This document shows positions 34,936-47,600 of a stretch of 64,000 bases of DNA, piece after piece. Origin of the DNA: Owenia fusiformis (Eukaryota; Annelida; Polychaeta; Sabellida; Oweniidae). The notes beneath the pieces were generated by a model. The model worked only from the letters and a program-made list of their open reading frames with translations. It was not told the DNA's origin and made no database searches. Numbering within the stretch: position 1 is the first letter of the stretch; every line of letters begins with the position of its first letter. The position numbers and the translations under genes were made by a program. The DNA is taken from contig CAIIXF020000007.1 of the NCBI GenBank assembly GCA_903813345.2, positions 3,911,730 to 3,975,729 on the forward strand. Reading direction: 5' to 3'.

Positions 34936-37225
34936 ATTGTACTTTACAGCTCCAATGAATCAACTAGGTATTTGGCTATTGAAAATGTACAATGTATTTG
35001 ATAACTTCAAATTGATACCATTTTAAAGCCTGTGCCATAGACTGTAAAATAATGTATGGTTAATGAAATGGACTTAGTACTATGTTATAAATTCATTTTC
35101 ATTTAATTAGATATACACAATGTATGTAAACATGATTATATTAATATTTAGGATGTCAAATAACATTGATTTCTCCAAATCAGAGAAATGAAAAAAAATG
35201 TTTTGATGTATCTATTCAGATAATGTACAACCTAATGTGACAATGTGGAGTAAAACCTAGGCCTGTAACTTTGTGCAGTGTTCTCCACAGGAATTTTTCC
35301 TCAAGTGGGTGTCTCATTTTCACAATTCAATACAGATAAAATTATTGCGTAATATTGTCTTTTTCACTCTAAAATTATGAAAATATGGATTATTTCTGTC
35401 ATGTGACATGACAGTATAGTGTATATTATATTCCAAAAAACTATGGAATAAATTGAATTGAATGGGAATTGAATCAAAAATAAAATACTTAAAACTAAAT
35501 CTATTAATGTACAATTTATGTTTGAAAATATTGAATAAATAAATACAAGATGGAAGAGACATGGAATTTTTCATATTTTATCGCACTTTCTCAAGGTGCT
35601 ATATTTCTGTTGTATTGTTCTGCTGAACTCAAGGGCGGGCAATATTGTCATCAAATTCCAGTAAAACTGCTTACCTTTGCTTGGTAAATGGAGTCTAGAT
35701 AAATCTTGACACCTATCGGGATGCGCAGTCTTATTTTCACTTGAATTTTTTCATAAAAACTTGGTGCAATGTTTATCACTGTGTATCTTGTTTTGCGACA
35801 CTTTTATGACCTTCAAGAAAACTACATTTGTACTGAGTGGTATCCTGTAAATTCCTTAATATTCACCAATTTTAACCTCCATCAATTAAATGTTATAACT
35901 TCAAACCAGTATGGTGCACAGCATGTTTATATATGACACATCTTATGGTGCTCCATGTTGCTATTAGTCTGTTGCATAATTAAATCAGCTTAGTTTTGAT
36001 ACTAGTATGGTGCATGTGCCCCAAATCCATGGATCATAAATCTTATTGCAATCACCCCTTCTTGTTAGTTCAGTTTGTCATTTTAAGGTGGCAGCACCTT
36101 ACAATATTAATTTTTCCAAGCACCCCTCAACTAATGGGCATGTTGGGAGTTTACTGTTCCCACTTGGCATCCAAATATTTTATAATTTCTCGGCTGGGGT
36201 ATTAACGTCCAGAAAAGCTGGATAAAATTTTGAGCATGTGATAAGTATGGAAATAGCTCATAGTCTCAAATGAATATTATAGACCTAAATGTTTGATAGA
36301 GCCCATGGTGGTATACACAAGAAACACAATAACAATAATATGAATATGTACATTGTTTATTCACTAGCACATGTGAAAATGTACCAAGTACCAAGATGAA
36401 CATGCAAAATTTTTCCAAATAAAGGGGCTATTTCAAAATTAATGAAACTGAACTTATCAGTCACATGACCCAATATTAAACTCAGAAAGAATTAATTTTG
36501 GTTTAACAATACACTAGACAAGTTTATGGTTATCGTCTTATAAAATGGATAAATTGCCAATTTATGTGAATTTTCTTGACATGAGACGATCACAAGTATC
36601 GCCAATATATTTTAAACATACTTAATAAATGTACCAAAGTTGTTTACTCTAGTCAAAATTATTGTAATTGACTTCCGGTCTGCTACCAGTAAGTTCTTTT
36701 CTATATTATTACAGTTTCAGAGTGTAATTCTACATCTTATTTAGATTTCATTGATCTCAATTATAAACTAAATCATTCTAGTTGTATATGATTATTATCT
36801 GAAATATTGATTGAGACCATTTGTCTCTCCAAACTGATAAATACTATCCAGCCTGTTTGAGAAATAGATCTAGACTATTCAAAAATAATTTGAGTTGGAG
36901 GCCAGTTGGGTGGTTGGTTGCTTGGATTGTTCAGTGGCACATTTTTGAGCATAAAATGAAAAAAACTCCTAACCCTGCTAGGAATATTGGGTACCCGGTC
37001 ACCCAGTTACCCGGTCAACTGTTTTTTTTACACAAATAGGTTGGGGAAGTCCTATCACCACACAGGTACTCTGGAAAACTACTGACGATTTCAAATATGA
37101 TAACTTCAACTTACTTTGAGAATATGAGATGAAAGATCAACCTTTTTCTTAAATTTAAGTAGTGTTTGACATGTCTCAATCTCCGAACACTAACACTTTA
37201 AGACCCCTAAGACTCGCATGTGTGG
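34936..37225. other. no gene seen between satellite and MED24 upstream region
   Basis: AT-rich with chance frames only. A CTCAAGGGCGGGCAATATTG stretch near 35630 recalls the tip of the hairpin family. Confidence 0.5.
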
Positions 37226-38291
37226 TGGTCCTAATTATCGCACAGTTGTGTTTCAGATGCCATTTCACGATACTGCATATATTTCTCTGTTTAAAGTGGG
37301 AATATCGATTGCCGAGTCGTATCCAATGATCCTGGGCCTATCGTAAAATGAAAGCTTTGAATATGTTGTTGCCTTTAAAAATGTATCTATTTTCCATGTA
37401 TGCAACTAGAATAAGTGCACATACCTTATAACGATCGATAATGGCAACGGAAAATCCTCTAATTCTTCGTCATAATTTCTCCTTCGACGTCCGCCATTAT
37501 TTATTAAAACGGAAGTTTGTTCTCTGACGTCCGCGCAATGTTTTTTCACTTTTATTTCAGATTACGCTTCGGATTCAACATTTAATGCTTTCTAATATTA
37601 ATTAAGTGTTTTCTATCAGAAAGATTTCATAAAAAGACTCACACTATCAGAGATTTTATTGTTTCGAGCAGCCAGAAAAATTAGTTTCAATTTCACCCGC
37701 TAGGTGTTTCGACGTCGACTTGGAAAGAATTTGAAAAATCTATGAGTGGGACTCCTTGTATGGAATTGTAGATTCTAAACGATTTGCCAGTTCTACTGGT
37801 TGATGAATATTGCCATATGCATACATTTTTATAAAATAGGAATAAGGAAGAAGATGTTGGACCAAACTTCACTCCGATAGCTCAGAAAAGGTAAAATTTC
37901 TCCATTTTTCTCTCCACAGACCTTAGAGCCGCTTTAAAACAGATACATGCTTATGCTATAATCATTTTTCTGTCAGTTTTTTCTATCAGCTTTAGTGTAA
38001 AATATTAACAAAATATACATTATACACTTACTTTTCTGTCGTTATTTGGAGGGGGGGTCAAACTTTGTCAGACGAATTTCACTTCTCGCGCAATAGCATT
38101 TATGACAATAGCGGAAGTAAAAAATTCTAAAAAAATGAAGAGATATTTCTAAATATATGAATAAATCATGAAGATTGGGAGTAATTGTGTTGAACTGTTT
38201 TTCGTAACACTGGTTTAAAAGATGGTGGGTGCATATTTTAGCTATTTAGGACAGTCAAGCGATAATTAGGACCGTGCGATAATTAGGACCA
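37226..38291. repeat. inverted GGTCCTAATTATCGCAC repeats flanking the MED24 upstream region
   Basis: TGGTCCTAATTATCGCAC at 37226 is matched by GTGCGATAATTAGGACCA ending at 38291, with a second partial copy just inside it (AGCGATAATTAGGACC, 38258-38273). I found no target duplication, so a 1,066-bp transposon is possible but not shown. Confidence 0.5.
37440..37892 (+). promoter_or_regulatory. candidate MED24 promoter and 5' noncoding exon
   Basis: This stretch is richer in CpG than its surroundings. It has ETS-like CGGAAG, a CCGCCATTA motif like a YY1 site, and two GACGTCCG motifs. It ends with CAGAAAAG followed by a GTAAAA donor-like sequence near 37892. MED24 exon 1 begins at an acceptor with only three untranslated bases, so a 5' noncoding exon must lie upstream and this is the best candidate. 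This is inference from composition and position; the exact start and the donor are unproven. Confidence 0.4.
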
Positions 38292-38686
38292 TTTCCCCTA
38301 CAGTCTGTTACACTGCTTCAAAGGCAAGCAGTTGAACCTGAAAAATAAGAAATCTATAGACCATTTTGCCATAATATATAGAAAAATATATTCATATATC
38401 ACACGAATGACATTGATCGGCTGAATGTATTTTCATGGGTTAGTATGTGTCAATATTGAAATTGACAGTGATACCCCAATCAAAATCTAAAGTCTTTTTT
38501 TACAGACTGGTCTTCATAGTCAGAGAAATAGTTTTTATATTCATACTTCAAGTATATAAAGGAATGTATGCTTGTTTTTGTTACTCAAGTTGCCAGAGTC
38601 TTTCATGGAAAAGTCGGATGTGCGTTCATTAGAATATGTGCACCTATAAAAGATAATACGATAGTCATATTTTTTAATTTCAGAAA

Positions 38687-41600
38687 ATGGTGATACAAAA
38701 AGCAATGACTGTGAAGTCGGTGCTGTTGAAAGCTTGGAGGGAAAGATGGACAGATCTCCAGTTTTCTATAGCGTTGAAGAAAACTGCACCATTTAGCAGT
38801 AACCCTACAGAAACGTCACAATCCCTTGCAGGTTTGTTGGTGAATTACTTTGTTTTTAGAAAGGCCTTACTTTTTTCTTACCCTGTTATTTCCTTTAATT
38901 TAAATGGATTTTTTAATGATATACCACCCAATGCTGTTTCTAATATAATATAACCCTTGAAGTGAAAAAATGTTGATATATTAGGCATTTGAAAAACAAA
39001 CCTTACTATAGTTCAAATCCTATCTTTTCTCTGTATAAATTATATTACTAAAATTTTATATTCATCTTTTGATATATTTCAGAGCTTATTCTCCAGCAAG
39101 CATTGATTGGTTCCAGTCCTAATAACTTAGTGCTATCTTACCTTAAACACTGCCTCAGTACACAAGTGAGTAACAAACGAATTGTCAGATTGGTCACGTT
39201 TTGAAATGTTAACTAGTGTGGAAAAAGAGTGGAATTAGCATGAAATGAAGTACAGTAGAAACGGCTAAGTGGAACACCTCTTAAGTGGAACAGGTTTTTA
39301 AAAGTCATGTGGCCCATTGACACCATGTTTATGAATCTCTGTAAATGGAACACCTCACAGGTGGTCTTAATGGTTTCAAGGGCTTTTCACTTACACCGGT
39401 TCTACTGTAATCACACATGTGTTGAAATGAAAATGGAAAATTCGCACAGTTATTGTTCTGAACTCACTTAAATATAAAAACTACATACCAATATTTTGTG
39501 GAATTTACCTTTGATGTCTTAATATGAATTCATTTGCGTGATTGTACTCTTTTTAACTTCCAGGTGGTTACCATCTCAAAAGGTCTGAAAAGTGTTATGA
39601 AATATGATGATGTTGGAATGCCTCATTGCTTGAAGAGTTTACTAAATCTGGTTCATTGTTTCACACCCAGACTCAGGTGAGGCCTATTTAACACCTGACA
39701 ACCTGTATTGACCAATCAGAGTAAGAGAGTAAAGTCAGTGGACTTCTGGGATATCCCTTTGCTTAATTAGGCTTTGTTACTTCATTTGATCCAAATCCAA
39801 CAGTCTCTGAAATACCTGTGTTGAAAGGTGAACTTACATTTCTGAAGACCTGATTAGATTTTGTTTAATACACTTATGGGGAGCCATTGTGTGTTCTTAG
39901 TCAGACAGTCATTTAAAAATCTTGTCATAATGTCTCAATTTTAATAGTAAAATATTCAGAATGACAATGTAGACCTGATATATTATATGAGTGTGTTGTT
40001 ATTTACTTGTTTTTCTAGTTGCTATGGAAACACAGAAGACCCGTTATCCCTGGCTAAGACGCTGTTGCATCTTCTGCAATGGCTATTGCATCTCATTCAC
40101 AAGAGCCTACAGAAGTTGAATGTAGTGAAACATTCCCCGGAACATTGTGCAATCATTGAAAAGGCCTGTAGTATAATGAAGGACTTGATTGAGAGTCCAA
40201 CGAACAAGGCAATGTTATACATAGCAAAGTTAGATGATCCAGGTATGTACCAGCAGTACAAGTGGCATGAAGCGTAAAAAGAAACTTCCTAGTTGAGCTC
40301 AGGAATTGTTGGTTTAACATCATTCTCTGAATGCAAGGCTCCAGACATCATCCACCATGTTCTTTCCTGCATTTGGAGGATGTTTTAACATAAATTAATT
40401 GAACTACCCAAAAATACTAGTGATACTTGTTTAACCCTTTCCCGACGGGAATATAAGAGGAAAATGTTGGCCCTGTTGACGGATAAGTAAGAGCAGTTTT
40501 TAGGGGGAAACTGAAAATTACCTATGCCCAGGGACCTATACCTTGAATTTTATCACTGAAATACATTTTTTAGTGAGGACTATCGTATTAGAACAACTTG
40601 TCAAAATTTGGTGTAAAAATACTGAATAGAACTGGAGATATTATCATTTCATCGATGTATATAAATAAAAATTATGGTGCCAAAAGGAGCCTATCGTCGT
40701 GAAAGGTATTACATAATAGGGCTCCATATGGAGCCCATCGTCGTGAAAGGGTTAAACTATACATTGGACCTTTAAACATGTTTTTACGATTGTTTATCTA
40801 TTGTCCAGATAATACGTTATTGCAGTATTTGAATAGTTGGTACAATAGAGTAACATATATATATAGCAACATATATAGAAAGTATATATTAAATTGAAAG
40901 ATTGATTTTAATATGTTTTATACTTGTATAGCACCCATTGAGGTGTGCCACCATTATAAAGGTGAATAAAATAAATAAATAAATAAATATATCCTCATAC
41001 AAAAGGCTGATCCCTCTCTGATCCTTTCTCTTTTCTTCCCCTCAGTCCTCTCAAGCTCATGTTCTTCATTGCTTCTTTTCAGAGACGTACCGCCAAATTG
41101 AACAAACAGAGTCGAATGCTAGAGGTACATTGGGCAAACTGCAATCTGCACATATACCTTCCAATCTGAGAGACCATGTAGATTTCAGCCTGAACTTGTT
41201 AACCAGGTATGGACATTATAAGAATAAGACCTACACATGATATAAACAGTGCCTGGAATCTTTCATAACCTGACTGAGTTCTTAAACATATTGTAATGGT
41301 GAATCACATTGAGCATGCATTAAATCGAAGCTGGTTAACTTACGGTAACCATAGGGACTAAGTTAAAGAAAGATGGCAGTGAGTAGTCAGTCGTGGTCAA
41401 TACAAATTGATTAATGGATTAAAGTGTTCATTGAAGTGATTGATGGATTTGAAGGTGGCTATTTTAAGTACAATATTGTTCACTCTGTGTCTTGTTTTTT
41501 ACAGAATCTCCATCTCGGGTGCAAATGTGAGTAAGGGATTGGTCAATGTTGATCACATGATTCTGAATATCAGCATTAATACACAAGTCATGTTGGAGGT

Positions 41601-44600
41601 CTTGCTGAATACAACTGGCGACACACAGGCTTTTATACAACAAATGCTTTTAATTGAGAAATTACATGTAAGTACATGTATCAACATACTTGTTGCATTA
41701 CTTTGCCTCCCACCCTTGTTTATATAGGGGGAGGGGGGAGTAATATGGAGGTTTTACTGGGGACACACGGGTCTTTAAACAACAAATGTTCTACTTGTTA
41801 TTCTCTTCATTAAATGAACTAAGCAAGCAATTCAGTAAAAAATTGATTTGCAGTCCAAGATACCTGAAAAGTTCTTGTTTCATTTGTATCTTAGTCTTTG
41901 GAAACTGTTTATTTAAATACACCTGGCTAATATTGTATTCATATTTTACTTCCAGGATTTATCAAGGCCTCAATTATATTGTGAGATCCTCCGCTCGTGT
42001 TTTATGGGACTACTTGATGCTAACCATGTTCAGGGGCAGGAAGAACTCAAATGGGCAGCTTTCACATTCCTCAAGGTACTGAACATGATTTTACATGACA
42101 CAAACTCCAAATGGCAACATTTATTTCATTTGAAGGAGTAGCATAGAGGTGTTTAACTTTGGTGTATTTTGTGATCAGAAAGAGCCACTTTGATATGAAT
42201 TTAAAACATGCTAAAATCAAATGAAAAAATCTGTGAAAAGAGGATGTTTTAAGCTTAAGTATGCACTATATGAATAAACACAAGGAGCACACGCGTCTCG
42301 AACTCGCAACCTCGTGGTAACAACGCCCTATCGCCTAGCTTGAACGTGCCGGTGCTCAAGCCCTCTCAGCAAACTCGACAACCCCAAAAAAGGTTGTTTT
42401 GTCAGTCGATCTGACTAGAGGCAGCTGATGTTAACAATCGAACACACCAGAGGAAACACAGCGGACATTTCTATCCCTTTGGAATTTTGGTAATAATTAG
42501 ATATGTATTCCTATCATGTTTTTCTTGATTCATATTTTCAACTTCCAGCTTCCAAATATCTTCCTAAAGTTACAACGGGTTGGTAACCATGACAACTCAA
42601 CCTTGGAGGCGGGGATTGATATGTTATTACGCTATACATCTCTGCTAGACTTAACAGATACAAAGTGCAAGTAAGTTCAGATAATGTTAGAAGAAAATGC
42701 CACTGTGATCCAATTAAGATTCTGAAAAATGCCCGCATCCACATGATTTACAGCCACCGAATTTTGTAGAAACAAAAAGACTGTAATATATTTGAATAAA
42801 ATTTTGGTAACAGTAGTACTAAAGACATATATATGAAGGGCAAAAAAGCTGTATCTCATCCTAAAAACCCCTCAGATAATTTTGATTTGTAATGATATAA
42901 AATGTTCACATTCAATAGACTTTGACATAAACTTTATTTTCTGAAATAATTGAAGCTTGAAAAAATTGTTCATGTTGAAAACTCAAATGGCACTGCCCCC
43001 AGGATTCCGTGTTTGCAGAGCGCGGACGGAATTTGCCTCTGCCCGCGGAATTGCAGAATCAACTATTTTGGTCAATTTCCGCGGAATTTTCCGCAGAATC
43101 CATATATTTTCCAAAAGTTTAAAAAGTCAGTCTTACCTGTAACAATTTGACACGTTTTCAGTCAAATCCCTTGCAGAAATAACCCAAATTATGCGAAGTG
43201 AAAATTCTAAACGCCATCGTTTGATTTCTGCCGTTAGATGGCAGCATGTATGTAGTGACTGAGACTGACTACCTGACTATCACGATATTTTCCCGTTTAC
43301 TGGTTCGAAAACCATTAGTTTTTCTTTCGGTTCTCGTCAGAAAGTTAAACAAAGACATAAATTAATAACAGTTATTTATATTATTAAGTTATTGATCGAA
43401 AACTTCGAACTCCAATGAGATATTACACTTAAAACCTGATTTACATATATCGTGATTCCCATTATGTGCCCGATCCTCCGTGTTTGAAGTTTCGAAAAAT
43501 GTGAAATTTGATTAATTACAGCATTTTCATGGAAATGGAACTTTCAGTGGTCAAATTTGTTTGTGGCAGGGTTTAACATGTAGGAATATGATTATCAAAT
43601 CATGTTTTTAGAATATATGATACTGTTTTTGTTAAACCAATCTTGATTTTTTTTATAATAACCGCAAAAAAATGCCGCGAATATCCGCGGAATTTCTGCA
43701 GAATAAGCCCTTTCTTCTTGCAGAATTCACTAATTTCACTTGCAGAATTGAGCATTTTAACTTGCAGAAAACTGGGGGGAGTGAAATGGGCAGCTTTCAC
43801 ATTTTTCAAGGTACTGAACATGATTTTACATGACACAAGCTCCAAATGACAAAATTTATTTCATTTTCATATGAAAAGCCTTTTAAAATCTACCAAGATG
43901 TAATTTTTTTTAATTTTCGAACTTGTCATAATTACTACTTAGTCTTTAAGTATTTTCAAATATTTTGTATTGCAGTTGTGACAACCTTCAAATGCTTTTG
44001 AAAGAACTGTGTAATAAACAGAATCTCATAACAGAAGTTGCCCTGGAGAGACTCGTTAAACGCAGGTAAGTCAGAATAGATCAATAGGTTGAAAAATTAT
44101 GTCTCTAAGACCATGTTCACTCTCTTCTTTTTCTACAAATATAAGTGTATTACAATTTTGTTTTTTGAAATATTTATTTTCATCTTTTTATGATACAGTA
44201 CAAGTATTATCTTTGCGTCTAGTGAGGGGGAAAACATATGCGTAGAAGATTAATGTTATTTTGATTCCTTGAAAGCCTTCAATCCGTCCGCGAAACTAGC
44301 CAGAGGTTTGCTGCATATTTCATCAAAATGTGGCTGAAGTTTTTCCTTGGTGCTGTTCATCCAAGCCGCCAACTTAGGTCTGTTCTTGACCATGTCATAG
44401 CCACTTGTTCCAACCTGAGAAAGTTCTGTGATGAGGTGTATATCAGCAATTGAGATGTCATTTCCTGCGATAAAGGGCGTATCCTTCAACCAGATTGTCT
44501 CCAGTTTGTCAAGCAGTTTCTCAAATCCATCACACATTTCCTTAACCTGGTCCTCTGTGAAAGTCATCTTGAAGAATGCTGGCCCAGCAAACTGTAAAAC

Positions 44601-47600
44601 AAAAAACAAAAAATATAGTTTAATCAAAAATTAATTTGATGAAGTATTCCTTTTTATTATAGGTACATTTTAAATGTTTCAGTTCAGTTCAGTTCTGTAC
44701 AGTTCATGTTTGATTGCATATGGATAATCATTAATACTACAGTCTTAACTGAATCAGAATCATGCAATGGAAGCTGAATCTAGAACAAGTTTAGTTTTTT
44801 CCTTAATTTTTATCCATTACTAATCAACTACGTGAGTTGTATCAAACTTTTTTCATACTTACTTTTATTTCATATTATTAAATTGTTGAATCATTAAGTT
44901 GTATCAAACTTACACTCCTGTTAAAGTAGCCTGCTGCATATTAAGTTTATTTTATTTCTATATTCTATATCAATATCTAATCAACTACTTGTTAATTTCA
45001 AACTTACCTTCCTGATAAAGAACCCTGTTGCATGTTTTCTTGTGTCTGTTCCATGAGAGGCTAAGTATGTGTTCACCATGATTCTTCCCCTCCCACTTCT
45101 GGGGTACCAGTGTTCAGGTACACCATCCATCTCAGCCAGGTATTGCAAAGCGGCCGAGCTAGAGGATAATAATGGATGGTTGATTGGTTAGAATGCACCA
45201 GTTGAAAATACGAAAATCATATTTTGGGGTTTTTCCATCGAGGCATTGGCTTATTGTGTAAACTTGTTTCTTAAAAAATATATGTCTCATTTCAAAACAA
45301 CCATATTTTTTTATAAATGCAGTGAAAATTTCATCCTTAGTCCAATTGACTTAGGGTATAGTTAAAAACCCCACCTTCCAATATCTTAAGGTCGAATATT
45401 TTCAGAACAAAACTAGCATAATTCAAAGATAAACTACAATAATGTACAAGGGTTGTTCAAAAAGTTTTGCACAAAGTACATGTAAACGTACCCACTCTGA
45501 CAAAAACGAGTAACTTAACAGAAAATATTTGTGTCTGGATTTCTGATTTCTTACTTGGATATGTATACACTAGTAGACTAGATCTAAATTATATCTGATT
45601 TAAATATTGTATATAGGTTGAGCTCTTGCATATGGTAAAAATTTAAATATACTACCTCTCCCAGATGCATCCATCGCCTTCAACTTCGAGAGTAGGTACC
45701 CATTTAAATGGATTAACAGCTGCGGCATTCCCCTCTGGTTGACAGCTTCCTGAAAACACATTTTTACTTAACATTATTCATTTAATGAGTAGCGCTTTGA
45801 TATATTTGGGGAACCTTAATTAATAAATGAATTCTCTGACCATTCTATGCTATGTAGAGTTTTCAATTTTAACAAGTATTTTTTGCAGGCTCAGTCTTAA
45901 ACTTTCTCCCTATTTGTAAAATGTCGAACATTATCACAATCATGTGATCAACATTGAAACGATTAGTTGGTGAAAATGAAACAGTGATATTTGCCATTAC
46001 TTGTACAAATTGTTTCATGATTGTTATGAAGATTCATGATTGTTATGAAGATTCATGATTGTTATGAAGATTCATGATTGTTATGAAGATTCATGATTGT
46101 TATGAAGATTCATGATTGTTATGAAGATTCATGATTGTTCTGAAGATTCATGATTGTTATGAAGATTCATGTTTGTTATGAAGATTCATGATTGTTATGA
46201 AGATTCATGATTGTTATGAAGATTCATGATTGTTATCAAGATTCATGATTGTTATGAAGATTCATGATTGTTATGAAGATTCATGATTGTTATGAAGATT
46301 CGTGATTGTTTTGAAGATTCATGATTGTTATGAAGATTCGTTATTGTTATGAAGATTCGTGATTGTTATGAAGATTCATGATTGTTATGAAGATTCATGA
46401 TTGTTATGAAGATTCATGATTGTTGTGAAGATTCATGATTGTTATGAAGATTCATGATTGTTATGAAATGCCAGCTGCTTATAAAAGCATGAAATTCTGT
46501 AAATGAAATTTTGATTTGGTTAAGGCTAGAATTAATGATCATAACTTTCAACTAAGGATTATGAATGAAATCAAACTATTAAAAAGAGAAGTACAAGATT
46601 CAGTTCATATTTAAAGATATTAAGATTTAATGATATTATTGTAATCCATTTTTATTCAGGTTTGAAATTAAGGCTTACTGTTAAGCCAGATTTTAAAGTT
46701 ACAACATACATGCGAAGATTTTCAATGTAATTTTCATGATTATATTTACCAATGATAAATAAAAAAAAATTTCACATTTGACATGGTAGAATAAAAACAA
46801 TTTTAATTGAATTAAATTTGATTTTATTAAGTAAAAGTGTTTAAGAAACTCAAGGGACAGTTCTGTCCAGAACTAAAATATGAATGTAAGTCTTACATGT
46901 ATACTATAAATCTATTGCTAGATATCACTGTCAAAGAAATTCTTATACCATGTACTGATGAAGTAATAACTTAATGTGACATAATATCATATAATGTTAT
47001 ATAATTAAATTCTACTGCTCCAAACACAAACCTATGTTGTTCTTTATTGTATCTGATTATGTTATATGACATATGATAATATTTACATTCATATCTGGCA
47101 GCCTTTACCTTAAGGTGCTTTGATAAAATCTTAAACTCAGTGGTATGTGACATCCAACATTGTATGCATATTTGTTTAAGTTGATCAGGTTCATAGCCTA
47201 CACCCAGTATAGTGCATAAATCTGAATACCAGTATCTGTAGAATTTACCCTCTCTCACTCCCTTGTTAACTTTGACTCTCATTACATTTGATGGTACATG
47301 TATTTATAGCTATGGTTTATTATTTATTTGTTATTGGCAGTTCTAGCCATTGCTTAAGTCTACGTGGGAGGTCTCTTATTGGTAATATTGAATATTACAT
47401 AATAATAATTTTGAATGGTTAAAATATTCCATTTTGGTTATAATATTCATTTTGTTGTGCACCAATAAAACCTAAAAAAATAAGCGATCAAAAGACTACA
47501 GTTACGAGTATCATATGGAAAAATACATTCATATTTTACCAGCAAAACACAAGTAATTCCATATGGATCAACTTAAAACACCATTGGAATGTAACTATAT

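Noticed and set aside
37441-37528. Short frame starting MATENPLILRHNF near the MED24 promoter
   Set aside because: Only 28 codons, and it does not join MED24 exon 1 in any way I could show.
42276-42445. Possible functional tRNA gene
   Set aside because: The A- and B-box-like words are present but the acceptor stem does not pair convincingly, so a SINE is the better call.
46971-47282. 103-codon minus-strand frame just before the LINE fragment
   Set aside because: No reverse transcriptase motifs; it looks like chance in AT-rich sequence.
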